This document shows positions 11,170-23,446 of a stretch of 64,000 nucleotides of DNA, piece by piece. A program made the translations under genes and the position numbers. A model generated the notes under the pieces. It was given only the letters and a program-made list of their open reading frames with translations. It was not told the origin of the DNA and searched no databases. Position 1 is the stretch's first letter; the number at the start of each line of letters is the position of its first letter. Origin of the DNA: Pleurostoma richardsiae (lineage: Eukaryota > Ascomycota > Sordariomycetes > Calosphaeriales > Pleurostomataceae); contig JANBVO010000002.1 in NCBI GenBank assembly GCA_030052745.1, forward strand, positions 434,001 through 498,000. The letters are read 5' to 3'.

Positions 11170-13528
11170 ATGGAAAGCTGGCTTCAAAGGGGGCGCCCGG
11201 CACTTTTTGAAGCTTTGACTGCGGCCTGCGACCAGATCGACACGGCGGCTCAAGCAGGTGCGTCTCGGCTCGGGAAGAGATGCTTAGTAGGCGAGGCTAA
11301 CACCGAGTCGGGACGAAGAGCTCCAAGAATACCGAGCAAAGGAGCGGTCCCTGCTGGCGGAGATTGAAAGTCTCGGAGCTCGAGGGGCTCAGATTGATCG
11401 CTTGGAAGTTGAGAACAAGGCACTCAAGGAGGAACTGCAGCAGTTGCGCGCTAGGACAGCTTCTCCTGCTTTAGGTCTGGATGCAGGTCGTCTTCAGAAA
11501 GAGCCGCAATCGGCGGCTACTCCTTCAAAACGCCAGCCCCTGGCAGACGTGTCACCTAATAAGACCAGGACGCTTTCGTTGGAAGGCTCTAAACAGAAAC
11601 CACTGCAGCCGCTAGTTGCTGCCGATCAGGATGACAGACAGAGGAATTGGAAGAAGCTCACAGCCAAGTATGCGGCGCTCATGGAAAGCCGAGAAGCTGA
11701 GAGAGCAGCCCTGAGGAAAAGAAAGGAGGAATGCATTCGGTGGGCAAGCTATGCCGACTCACTTGAAAAAAAGATCAAGAAGCTCGAAAAGAAGCTTGAG
11801 GCTTGCAAGCCTGAGCTCATCCGGACCCCGATTGCTACCAACTTATCAGCGACAGCAGCATATTCGCCGGAGCTAGTAGGGACGGGTTTCGCTGAAGTGC
11901 TCTCGAGGCCGAGTCCGAGCAAAAACTTCGTTCTTTCCAAGGTCGGCTCAGCTGCGTCGTTCTGTGGCGCAAACGACTCGAGAGAAATTGTCCCAGTGTC
12001 TCCAAGGAGAGCCATCTCGCTTCCGGCCGAGGAGACGTTAACTAAGGTCACTGACGCTAGGGATTTGCTGTCAGATTCTACACAAGAAGAAACACTATCC
12101 CAAGGAGAGGTGGAGGTTGATCTCCCGCAACATTTTCCGGAGCAGATTGGCCCCGGATACGTGTGTGTTAAGGAAGAGCCCTCGTCCGACGGTCCGGTCT
12201 TTGTATCCGAGAGGCTTGTTCGGAAGAGGAAGCGCGACGAGGACTCCGGTCGCGATAACATACCGACTATGAAGTCTGAAAGTGACGGTTCAGACCCAAT
12301 GTTTACCGCTGAGACGTACCATTTCTCTCCCCACGAGAGTATCGATTTAGAGACGGCGGCTCTACACATCATAACGCCGCGGAAGCGACGGCATCTCGGG
12401 CCTTCTGACGCATCTGATGAAGAACTCGAAGAGGATATGGGAGGCAGTCCAAAGCTTGCTGCGAATCAGCGTAGCAACTCGAAGAACGACACACGTCTAG
12501 GAGAGGAGATGTACGGTTCACACATGCAACGATCGGCTATGCCTCGAACTACTGCTCCAAGATGCTCTTCGCTGCTCCTTCCAATATCTGCTAACCAGCC
12601 ACGTCTAAGGACATACTCCAAAGCGAGGAGAGGACGTAGCTCTCTTGCGCTAGACCATGGGGTTAAGGACCTTGCGGAAGACGGAGAAGATACCCCGTTC
12701 ACGCCAGAAACACAGAAGGCTGCGTTGCCGTCAGCAGCTGGCGGCCGTCTGGACACCCTTTTGAATCGACCGACGTCACACAGCAAAACCCCGGTTAATC
12801 GGCCTGCTAAGAAGACCCCTCGCTCGGGTTTCTTCTTGGAGGGCATTCCAGCGCTGCGAGTGTTGCCATTTGCGGAGGAAGGTGCTGTAAGGATATTCAA
12901 TAGCATTGAGACAACACTCCAACAATCAGCACTTACGCCTGCCGCGAGTCGGGAAAGAGAAATGGCAAAGGCCACTGCTCAGAGCCGTGATAAGACGTCC
13001 CTTCGTGACAGACCCCTCTCCATGCTTAACTTGGACGACTTCAAGATCAATCCAAAGTTCAACAGCGGCCACGACTTCGCTTTCTCGGAGGTTGTCCGCG
13101 GCCGAGGAGAGCGCGAAGCCCTGCCTGGGTGCGTTGACCCTAACTGCTGCGGCAAGGTCTTCCGGTCCCTCGCACAGGTTGAACGGAAGATGGCGGGACC
13201 CTCCATCACCGCCCGCGCGGAGGACATCAAGCTGCTAGAGCAGTATCTAGGCGACGATGCCTACCGGCTCGGGACTATGTCCAGGATGGAGAAGGAGGAG
13301 CTGTGGATCGAGGCGAAGACAAGGGAGCTGGCGAACAAATACGGGAAGCACCGGCACCGGTATGCGAGGAGGTCGTCGCCGCCGGGCTTCTGGAACGTGG
13401 ACTGGCCTAGCACGCAGGAGCAACATAGGGAGAAGGAGGAGGCAGGTAGGATTGAGAAGGCGCTTGTGCAGGAGAGGTATCGGGATGCTATGCGCCGGGG
13501 TGGTAGATGGCTGTTCAGGGATGAGTAA
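11170..13528 (+). CDS. SAE2: DNA-end resection factor Sae2/CtIP homologue
   Basis: Homologue of Sae2/Ctp1/CtIP, the cofactor that stimulates Mre11-Rad50 nicking to start resection at DNA double-strand breaks. Exons 11170-11257 and 11319-13528 give 765 residues (intron 61 bp, branch CTAAC). The N-terminus carries coiled-coil-like segments (SLLAEIESL, ENKALKEELQQL) where family members oligomerise. The middle is Ser/Thr-rich and probably disordered. The diagnostic part is the C-terminus from about residue 590: SMLNLDDFKINPKFN, DFAFSEVVRGRGERE, a cysteine cluster GCVDPNCCGKVF, then KHRHRYARRSSPPGFW, which holds the RHR-type DNA-binding motif. Many SP/TP sites are seen, including before the C-terminal domain, where CDK phosphorylation is known to act. 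Length is within the range for filamentous fungi. Confidence 0.92.
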
Positions 13529-14515
13529 ACAGGCTTGGGAGGGTTGGCATGAATGTCATGAAGTAGGTAGAGTCGCTCTGTGTAAGGTCTTATCCCCAGA
13601 TGATGGCATCAATGAGCACCTCGAGACATCCATGAAAGAACTCTCTGGCCGCCTGCTGTAAGGCAGCCCACGTATTTGTGGCATTTTATATAGCAAGCAA
13701 TACATACCCCTTTTTGCTATCTCTCGTCTCCGGACTGAGCTCATGGTCATTGTCATCTGTGTTAGATAGGTATTTTTTCAGTATGAGATCAAATGTCTCA
13801 TGTTGCTTACGGTGCGATGATGGTGCCTTTATAGATAACGAACAGACCGCATGGACCGTCCGGAGAAAGCACTTGATTTACTCTGTACTCTCTCGCTTGT
13901 GTTGATTGTTGATGCGGTGACGTGGGCCGGTGGGCGGTCATCTTCCCATCTCGGGGGATCGGATCGGATTGTGGCCCGAGCGCCATACATTGCTCCAGAG
14001 GCGCTAATTGGTTTCCTGTTCAAGCGCGCTTTAATTAGTCGAAGAGCAGCCGCTAGTTCGCTGAAAGGAGTAAGACCCAAGCGTAAATTTTGTCTTTGCT
14101 CACAAACGGGCGCAGAAGCCCAGCGAAGCTCGCAGCAAAAGTTCCAACCTCACCTTCCACCTCTCGCGCAGCTTTTCTTTGCTTGCGCCGACGACGACGA
14201 GCCCATCTCCCGGCCGCCAACATCATCCTCGTCCGAAGTTCTGGATGGACCACTGGAGGGCCAGACCCATCCTTTCGCCCAAATCTGCTCCAGGAGACGA
14301 CAGGTAGCAGTTCCCTCGTGCCTGCTCGACGACGTGTCAAACGCGAGCGGCGCACTGCAACACAAGACGCAAGTGCGCGGCGACCTCCAGAGCTCACTTC
14401 CCACCTCGGAACGGCAACAACACAGACCTGCGCAGAGTATACATCGACAACACCGGCGCGGTGGCGATCACATCAGTGATAGCCACTGCAACTCGTCGAC
14501 TCCCAGGCCGGCAGG
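13529..14515. other. intergenic, 3' region of SAE2 and promoter of UBP3 homologue
   Basis: A 1 kb gap between two genes on the same strand. The right half (about 14080-14515) is C-rich and A-rich with CAACA-type leader sequence and probably forms the promoter and leader of the deubiquitinase gene. No gene is supported. Confidence 0.45.
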
Positions 14516-17500
14516 ATGAGTAACCGTCATCTGCCGGCTGGGCAAGCAGCGATGCCGGGAGGGCCTGGCGTTGAGATGGTCCCTGGTCCGGGCATGGGCG
14601 GGCCGCGACGCGGAAACCGCCCTCCACAGTATCCCGCGCAATATCATCACCAGCCCGTCGGTCCCCCGATGTACGCCAACTACATGCCCTACGGCCCGTA
14701 CTATCCCCCGATGCCGCCTCCTTATCAGAACGGCGGTATCCCATCGCCTGGGTACATGCCCTACCAGCCCTACAGCAGGTCGCCTCCCACCATGCAACAA
14801 TACGTCCCTATGCCCATGAGCCCTAGCATGCCTCAGCCGCCATATTCACGGCCGCCTCAGTCGCTGTCTCCTGTGGTGTCGACACCGTATCAGCCGCCTC
14901 CGCTACCTCCTACTCATATCCCTGTCCTCGGGCCCGCGCCGGTACCTCCGCTGACCCCTTCTTCTACCCATTCCTCCCAAATCATACCTCCTCCTCCCAT
15001 TACCTCTCCTCCACCTCAGACGCCCGAAGCTGTGCAGCAGCCGATTCATATCCAACCACAGCCAGATGTTCTTTCCCCCTCGACACCGAGGGAACCGTTC
15101 CGGCCACCGGTGAGTCACCTTTTCCAAATTCGAAGTTTTCAGTCCGTCTGCTGACTTCCATTGTCTAGTTGCCGTGGTTTTCGAGGCCAAACGATTCTTT
15201 TCCTGCTCGGATTATGAAGTCGCGAAGACGTAGGAGAGTCCTGGCGACAGACGCCAAACTCGAGCTTCCCGTAACCCAGCACGAAGGCGCGGCTGATTTA
15301 GCTGCGGAAGCCGAAAGTCAACAAGCTGCGGCTGCGTCTAGTGTTGCGACTTCTATCTTCACAGAAGAGCCTGCCTCTGCAACGACGCCGAAGTCCGTTC
15401 CAGCTCAGCATGCGGGAGAGTCCGTAGCGCCGCCGACCCGATCCGAGACGCCTTCCACACAAGAACACCCGTCCGAAGACACCACATCTACATCCCCCAC
15501 CACGCCAGGCTCCGTCCATCCGCCATCGTCTACCACAGCAGCGACTCCGACACCAACAAAACCCTCGAAGCCTGCTGTGCGCACGGCCATCCCTGCCATT
15601 CCGATCGTTCCAATCATGCCTAGACCGACCGTCAGGGATGTGAAGCCAAACTCGGCCGCTGACAAGACCAATGAAGTGGATAAATCGAGCACGGAACAAG
15701 GGATCAAAGATGCACAGGTTCCTGCCGTACCAACGAATGGTGTTCCGGCTCAGGAGGAAGTGAAGGAAGAGGCGCCGAAACCAGCTGGGCAGTCGGTCAA
15801 GCCCACTCCGAAGACATGGTCCGGGTTGTTTGCTGGAGCTTCGCCAATCACTGGAGCTGCTGCTGGCGCTGGCGCTGGCCATGGTAGTGTCAACGGCTCT
15901 CACGACACATCAGCTGTAGGAAATGGAAATGCCATCGCTAGTGGATTTGCCAAGAGCAATGCTAGCTCCCTGGCTGAGGCTCTGCGGTTATATCGCGTGG
16001 GCAGTGGAGAGAAGATCGCGTTCCTGGAGCCACGAGGGCTGATCAACACAGGAAATATGTGCTATATGAATTCCGTAAGGCTGCCTGTCACCGTCTACTC
16101 GTGCCCGCTAACCTCTCCTACAGGTCCTTCAAGTTCTACTTTTCTGTATCCCGTTCTACGATTTCTTGGATCAGGTAGGCAAGAAAGCCGTCCACAACTT
16201 CAAGAGCGAGACACCTCTGGTGGATGCCATGTAAGTACAGCACCGTCCCCTTCAGACTGTCGTTTACGATGAAATGGGTTAGCCATGTTAACAATGGGTC
16301 AATAGGATTCTGTTTATGAGGGAGTTCAAGATCATCGATTCTGCGGTGTCAGCTGAGCAACTGCGGAGGCGACTGAAGAACGAGGAACTGGAGCAATATG
16401 GGGAGCCCTTCACCCCCGAGTTCGTCTATGATGCTATCAGACAGTTACCACGCTTTGCTAGCATGAGAGTAAGTGCCATCTACTTTCCTTGTGCGAATGT
16501 GTGAGCTGACCAAGACGCAGCGGGGACATCAACAAGATGCGGAGGAATTTCTGGGATTCCTGCTCGAAGCCCTGCATGACGAGTGCGCTCATGTCATGCG
16601 AACAGCCCCCGAGTCAGGCACCTCAACTGCCGCCAGCTCGACTCCGGCACAATCCAGCGCCTCAGTTGCGAGCGAGACAGCTGAGGCGAACGATTGGCTC
16701 GAAGTGGGACGACGTCAGCGGGCCGCTGTCACCCGTTCGTCCGGCCAAACGTCTACGTCCTCGCCCATCACCAAGATCTTCGGCGGCCAACTTCGATCTG
16801 AGCTTCGCGTGCCTGGCCTAAAGGACTCCGTCACTCTGGAGCCATATCAGCCGCTTCAACTCGACATTCAGGGGTCCAATATCCGCAACATCATTGATGC
16901 GCTTAAGGGCCTCACTAAGCCAGAGACCCTCCACGGCGACTTTGGATCTCCTCGTGGCAAGGATGTCGTTGCCACCAAGCAGATGTACATCGAGTCATTG
17001 CCTCCTGTGCTCATTCTGCATCTGAAGCGCTTCCAGTTTGATGCAGAGGGCAATGGCACCGTGAAAATTTGGAAGAAGATAGGATATCCGCTGGAGCTTG
17101 AGATCCCTAGGGAGGTCTTCTCCCGGCAGAAGAGGAACAGTGTCCTTGCTGAGGGTGCTGGGTTGCCCAAGTACAGACTCATCTCTGTGGTCTACCATCA
17201 CGGCAAGAACGCCAGCGGCGGGCACTACACGGTCGACCTTAGACGCCAAGACGGCCGCGAATGGATCCGCATGGATGATACTGTCCTTCGCCGCGTCCGT
17301 AGTGAGGACGTGGCTGATGGCGGTGCTGAAGAGGAGCCTTCCAAGTTCACGGACGACAAGAAGGAGAGTGGTGTCGCCGGCGTCAGTGGCAATCGCTTCG
17401 CTGGCATGGGCGAGGATGACGCCGGCGAGGGTGAAGATGGATGGAAGCAGGTGACCGCTACCGCCAATGGCGGCAAGAAGTGGAGCAGTGTGGTCAACGG

Positions 17501-17597
17501 CAGCTCCTCGGGCAGCTCAACGCCCAAGGGCAAACCCGTCAAGGACAACATCAAGGACAACAAGGTGGCGTACCTGCTGTTCTACCAGCGGATGTGA
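14516..17597 (+). CDS. UBP3: ubiquitin-specific protease, Ubp3/USP10 type
   Basis: Cysteine protease that removes ubiquitin from proteins; Ubp3/USP10 relatives act with Bre5/G3BP in ribophagy, COPII traffic and stress-granule control. Exons 14516-15109, 15169-16074, 16124-16230, 16306-16468 and 16521-17597 give 948 residues. Residues 1-200 are Pro/Tyr/Met-rich and low in complexity, and 230-460 are Ser/Thr/Ala/Pro-rich. The catalytic domain starts near 485: the Cys box is GLINTGNMCYMNSVLQVLL (Cys about 497) and is split by an intron after NS. The QQDAEEFLGFLLEALHDE box follows, then the KQMYIESLPPVLILHLKRF block. The His box is HHGKNASGGHYTVD (His about 823), followed by WIRMDDTVLRRV. An acidic, low-complexity tail precedes the last strand YLLFYQRM. 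All catalytic residues are present, so it should be active. Confidence 0.93.
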
Positions 17598-18798
17598 AGT
17601 GTAATGGGCGACGGAGGATGTGACAGGGTTTACGGTCTCTTCATCAGGCACCCCGGCCTGAGGAGCCGGGAGAAAAGTTGTGAGGTTCTGCAGGTTCCGA
17701 GGGAGAAAAGTTTGGTTCCGGCATGACGCTTCGGCATTGATGCATGCATTGCGCAGCGTGATATCTGCATAGATCTTGCGCGGGGAAAAAGAGACGAAGG
17801 AAGAATTACAAGCCGTTTTTTAGGCTCTTGGCTCGCGGACTGAAGAGAGTTCCTCCGAGCAAATAGACGGTGTTCGCCTGCCAGGAATGAGCTGAGGAGG
17901 GAGCCGCTTCTCGCTACGTCGCTTCTGCCTTTCGGGGCGAGTGAGAGTGTGAGAGTGGTGTACTCATCGTAGCCGGGATTCCTGAGGAAAAGAAGGCACG
18001 GCAAGCTGCCTCATGTTTGGAGTACAAACCCATGGGGAAGATGGAGGCAAATTGCGGTTGGAGGTCCACGACATAAGGGATCGTTGGAAGCAAGCTGTTG
18101 AGCTGGCTGAAGCGGGTAGGCAGGTGGCTCACATGCGTACGTCTCGTTAGGGGCAGCATTTGTAGCATCGTGGACTGAAGAAAATAGCTCTGTGTAAAAG
18201 TAATTATTTTCATGACTAGAGATCATGAGTTATCTACCTATCTACCTATCTACAGACTGATCATGGTGCTGGGATGGGAAGTGCCACTGAATGTTATTTG
18301 CACTTGGTCCCCCCGATAGAGTTGGAGTCGATGTTTTCCTTAGTGATGTTTTATTGTACGAGAGAAACTGGTTTCCTAGATAATTCTGAGCGTCAATGAA
18401 ATCAAATTAAAGATCCTAGACCTTTTCAGTCAATATTTTCAAAGAATCATGATCTGTCGTTGGTGTTTATCAAATCTCAACGGGACCTCGTGTGGGTGTT
18501 ATCTGCACCACCGGTCCCGCTTTATTTTCACCGGCGCGGCATGTTCCACACCAGCACGGCCCAAGCTCCAAAAAGTCCAGTCGCGTCTCGCTTTGCACAC
18601 CTCAAAGAAGTGAGGGCTGCGCAAAGAAGCAGAACCATAAACACTCTTCCCTCCTCACCACCGGCACCCTTTTCGCCTTTGCATAACCCGAACAGGCTTG
18701 CCTCCAGCTTTGCATGTGCACTTGCCGATAAATTCAGAAAACGAGACCTGGCGCAATTCCCTGCCTTCAGCTCTGCTTGAGCTCAGCAGGCCGACGTG
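17598..18798. other. intergenic with a short tandem repeat
   Basis: A 1.2 kb gap between UBP3 and NUP85 homologues on the same strand. It is AT-richer around 18200-18450. A short repeat of the 8 bp unit TATCTACC lies at 18231-18253. The segment 18640-18798 is pyrimidine/A-rich and probably the NUP85 leader. No gene is supported. Confidence 0.5.
18231..18253. repeat. TATCTACC tandem repeat
   Basis: Nearly three copies of an 8 bp unit, TATCTACC, in an AT-richer intergenic stretch. It is a simple microsatellite-type repeat with no sign of function. Confidence 0.8.
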
Positions 18799-21700
18799 AT
18801 GGCCAACAGATTCGAGGTCCCCAGCAGCTCGCCGCCCTCGACGCCAGACCGAAGCTCGCGGAATGGTTCAAATATATTCAGCTACGGCGATAACCCGTCG
18901 ACGACCCCGGCAGGGCCTCCCCCATCGTCTGCCGCCAGCTTCACTCCAGCCGGCGCTCCGTCCGCGTCGTACCTGGGCAGCTCTCTGATGAAAGGAATGA
19001 CTACTCAGAAGAAAGCAGCTCCGCTCTTCGGCAGCCAGAGATCTGTCACCTCGTCGAGTAACCTCTTCGCGCGCGAATCCAACTCACCACTCGGCCGCTC
19101 AGTTCGCGCCACGAAGGAGCGGCAGCCGTCGAGGCTGAGCAAGGCGTTCGCTCCCGGCGACGCTGACGACGACAACACTCTTTCCAACCGTCCGGGCACT
19201 TTTCGAATGGACTATGATGATTCCGACGATGACGCGGTCGAAGACGAAGATGTTCCGTCAGTTGAAGCGCATCTTCCCGACGAAGATGCCGAGGCAGACT
19301 CCGTGAATGGAGGATTAGACGACCAGGATGCGGGGGACATGTGGCTGGACATGGACCAGGACGGCTCGATTGAGAATCACATGGACCGCGATGACTCCGA
19401 CTTGATGATGCTCACCACTCCCGCCGCGGATGACCGCGTCCGAAGGGAAGCAGAGGACATATTCCGCGCATCGGCCATGCGCTCAGGCCCGAGACGGCAC
19501 GAGTTCAAGTGCGCAGCGATCGCCAAGGACTACTATAGCCAGATGAGCTATGCGCCCATCACTGAGCCTCCTCAGCTGATCCTCGAGACTGAATCTCTCG
19601 TCAACCGCCTCTATACCGAAGGCGTCGGAACTGAGGACGACGCGGAGCGCCTTGACGAGGCTTTGGCGACTGTGACGGGCAAGCTCACTTCGATGTGGAA
19701 GGATTATGCGGAGGGACTACCCCATCCTGACGAGGAGCACGCCGCGCAGATTGGTCCGGGTCCTTATGCGTCTCCGTTCGAGAATGCTGCCTTCCTCGCC
19801 ACTCTCGCGCTTCAGGTTCATCATACGCGGACGGAAGACGATGGGAAGCTAAGAATGGAGCCACTCCCAGAGACGTTGTTCCGTTGGTTGTCCGACTACC
19901 ATAATCCTTACCCCAACCAGGTGCATGAGGTTCAGAGATACCGACCAAGCCCTGCGAGCCACAACCTCTTCTGGGAGACCGTGTTCATCGCCCTGCTCCG
20001 CGGCCAAGTGGCAGAGGCACAGAGTCTCCTCGAGTCGGCCGGCTGGGAAAACGTGAGGATGAGAACAGGTCGGCGAGACGAGCTGTCTTATTCTGGAAGA
20101 GCTTTGGAAAATGTCCGACGAGCTGCTAAGGAGACCTGCGATATGCTTGAGAGCTGTCCTGGAAAGCACGGCGATTGGGATATCTGGAACAGCGACTGGA
20201 CCCTGTTTCGTATCCGGGCTCGCGGTGCGCTGGATCAGCTAAGACGCTTCGCAGAGGGTAAAGGAGTCTCGCAGGATCTGGAGTTGGACGATAGCATGCG
20301 CGGACGACAATCAATGACCGGACTGGCTCGGAAGGCTGAGAGCCATGTCCCTTGGGAAGTATATGAGAAGCTCAACGTCCTGTTCGAGATCGCCCTTGGT
20401 TCGCAAGAGGCCATCCTGGACGTGGCCCAAGATTGGGTCGAAGCCAGCATTGGCCTTTTCGGCTGGTGGGATGAGGGGAGACAGAACAGGAACCTCCACC
20501 TGTCCAGATCGCAGAGTCTCGTATTGGCTAAGGACACTGCCGGCTCCGAAGGCTCCCTTGAGCGCCTTGCCCGTTCGTTCCAGACTGCCGTTGAGTCCGA
20601 CTTCCATTTCAACGCCCTGAATCCTGTCGAAATCGGCATGGCTTGCGTCTTCGAGGACAACGCAAAGGCCGTGATCGCTATACTGAGAGTCTGGTCGCTT
20701 CCCATCGCTTCTGCTGTGGCGGAGATAGCATCTCTGGGTCACTGGCTACCGCCTCATCAACCATCTGCTCTGTATGGATTTGGCGATCTCGATATGGACG
20801 ACCTGGAAGTTCTGGGAGTGAACCCCACTGACCCAGATGAAGCGGACGGTATTAAGGATAACACCCTCATTCAGTACGCTCAGGAACTGGCCAACTATCG
20901 CGAAATGTCATCTGTGAAAGATCGGAGCGGCGCTACTAGAGACGGCTGGGAGGTGGCGATCTACGTGCTTGGCCGTATGGACTCTCAGGAGCGGTCCGAG
21001 GAGACGGTCGGAGAACTAGTGCAGACGATACTACAGGAAATTGATGTGCACTCCGGAGCGATGGTCGAGAAGATATGGAGGCTGCTCAACGATCTCGGCA
21101 TGATCTCGTTCGCTGAGGAGACGGTAGAGGTAAGGCTCCCCGGTTCACCTCCAGAGCTGAGGGCACTAGACTGACACAACCGCAGCACTACGGAGATATC
21201 CTGAAGGAGGAGTCACACAGATTTGGGGAGGCGATGTGGTACTACGCCCTCGCTCACCGGCCAGGCAAGGTTCGGGAGGTCATGAACCTTCTCATCTCGT
21301 ATTCGCTCATCCAGTCCGTCGCCTACCCTCCCGAGAACGAGCTAGACGACCACCTGCGGAGGCTGCTGAAGGAGCGCGGTACGACTCTCGAGGGCTTCGC
21401 TAAGCAAGATCTAGAAGCCGCCGAACTGCTGGGCAAGATGCTCAGCGGCTACGCAACTCTGCGCAAATACTACGAAATCCGCGACGACGAGACCACGCCG
21501 CTGTCCCGGCGCTATAAGGCGGCCGCCGCCGCGCTGGTCACCGTCATCGCCTCGTCGGACGACAACATCCGTGGCGGGCTCTACGACGCCACCCGCGACG
21601 CCGTCGTCAGCGAGGACTTCCTGCTCGCTTTGCTGGGCGAGGCCCTCGTGCTGCTCAAGCAGGCGCCGGGCGCGCTCTCGGCGCAGCAGCTCGACGCGCT

Positions 21701-22097
21701 CCTCAAGGCGGTCGAGGACATCCAGACGGTCGGCAGCAAGGTGTACAGCGCGTGCGACGAGTTCTTCCAGCTGGTGCTGGCGTCGGCGCCGGGGCTCAAG
21801 GGGTCCTCGCCGGCCGACCTGCTCAAGCTGCAGAAGTCGACGTCGAACCTCAGCGCGAGCACGGGCACGGGCTCGTACGTCCTGAGCGGGAGCTCGATGC
21901 TGGCGAGCCAGCTGCACAGGTCGATCAGCGGCGGCGCCGGCGGCCTGGGCGGCAGGGTGAATGCCAAGCGGGGATGGGACTGGCGGGCGGGGCTGACGGC
22001 CGCGACGACGGCGTCGGACGTGCTGCGGATTCTGCGGCTGGGGCTCACGAAGAGCCTGGCGCGGCTGTGGCTAGAGGCTGCTGATAACGGCATGTAA
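18799..22097 (+). CDS. NUP85: nucleoporin Nup85 (Y-complex)
   Basis: Scaffold nucleoporin of the Nup84/Nup107 Y-complex in the nuclear pore. Exons 18799-21129 and 21186-22097 (intron 56 bp, branch CTGAC) give 1080 residues. The first 200 residues are Ser/Pro-rich then strongly acidic and probably disordered. The rest is all-helical in character. Segments that fit the Nup85 family are LFRWLSDYHNPYPNQVHEV, SHNLFWETVFIALLRGQV, the stretch ending ALENVRRAAKETCDMLE, and the C-terminal block HYGDILKEESHRFGEAMW, YYALAHRPGKVREVMNLLI, AYPPENELDDHLRRLL and AAELLGKMLSGYATLRKYY. It is longer than yeast Nup85 because of the N-terminal tail. The ATG at 18799 is the first in frame. Nup84/Nup107 is the main alternative but fits less well; I call this from remembered family patterns, not a search. 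Confidence 0.78.
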
Positions 22098-22568
22098 CGC
22101 TGTGAACACAAGGAAAAGCAGAAAAAATGCACAAGGGAATGGGCGATTGGCCCGTTAGGCTCGCCTAAGGGAGTGCTGGGGATTGGGCGTTGGACGGAAG
22201 GGCCTGTCTACCTAGCTAAGCATCTTGATTGATACCTCGGAGTTTCCCCGTCCTTCCGAATAATCCTGTAGGAAAATTAGGTGTACATTTAGGTACTCTG
22301 TGCACGGAGTAGTACTCAATCGTTCTCTCGTGGAATCCCGACCAGATGTCACGGCGTCGATTTTGATGCTCGTCTCACATAAGGTAAGCAGATTGTGCCA
22401 TAATGAAGTGGGAACCCCCGAAACCCCCGCAAATCATTTTCCCATTTTCATCATGCCCTTCTTGAGCATGGACAGTCAACGTCATCCTACCTCTTCGTCT
22501 TTCATTTCCTCTCTATTATACGCTGTGTGAAGGCCGTAATAGTGCTTTCGGGTCTCATTCTTAGCAAG
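22098..22568. other. intergenic
   Basis: A short gap between NUP85 and the DUF952 gene on the same strand. It contains AT-rich stretches and a CT-rich segment just before 22569. No gene is supported. Confidence 0.45.
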
Positions 22569-23129
22569 ATGGTCGCTCCGAAGGTCATCCCGCGGTACGT
22601 CTACAAGATCGTGGAGGAGGCGCCAGCCGAGCCCTTCCCTGAGACGTTCACGCCGTCGGAGCTGGATAAAAAGGATGGCTTCATCCACCTCAGCACTTCG
22701 TGGCAGGTAGGTCGCTCGTATTCTTCACTAGGATCCATTTCGCTCCTGTCCACGTCTTGCCTCCGCTGTGACCGTACGTGGACTGCCATGCCAGCAATCA
22801 GGTTATACTGTCCCATGTCGTCTAGTCTTGCGGTGGCCTAACTGTCTCATGGGCCGATCTGCTCACAAGAGGCGACCATGCTGAACACGAAGCAGGTCCC
22901 CATCACAGCCGACCTGTTTTTCAAGGATTTTTCGCGCTTCTGGGTCGTCAAGGTCCGGCTCGAGCGGTTCGCCGCCAGCACCAACTGGGACGACGCGCCG
23001 GACACGGACGGGTGTCCGCACCTGTATGGCAGCTTCGGGAGGGAGGATGTGGACTCCGTGAAGGGGTTTGAGAGGAATGACGGCGAGACCTGGGCCCAGG
23101 TGCTCAAGGGAAATGCATGGTTGGAGTGA
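22569..23129 (+). CDS. DUF952 family protein
   Basis: Small protein of the DUF952 family, whose function is not established. Exons 22569-22706 and 22896-23129 give 123 residues with a phase-0 intron of 189 bp, longer than most here. The family core is visible: YVYKIVEEAP at the start, KKDGFIHLSTSWQ, then after the intron VPITADLFFKDF and FWVVKVRLERFA, and CPHLYGSFGREDVDSV. The conserved DGFIHLS and PHLYG motifs make the assignment. The ATG at 22569 (AAGATGG) is the first in frame close to the domain. No signal peptide or membrane segment is seen, so a cytosolic protein is expected. Confidence 0.88.
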
Positions 23130-23446
23130 TCGACGACGAGCTTCTCGCGATCAATCGTGGCTGAACTCTACGATCTGGTGTCCGGTCTTGCCTCGATATT
23201 GATCCTGACGAATGGCCAAGGGATGATAGGATAACTACAGGAGAGTGAGGTAATGTGTCATCATTCAAGACTTAGTGATGCCCTTGTGAGAGATTTCCGG
23301 CCTGGTATAAATCCCTTTTCCAATACCAAATCGGCTCCAACGATTCCTATTTTAAGCCCTATGACGCCCGCGCCCGGCCTGCAAGTTCCGTAGGATCGGC
23401 TGCAGGGTATCTTCCAACCACCTTCCTGAACATTGCTCCAGTAGCC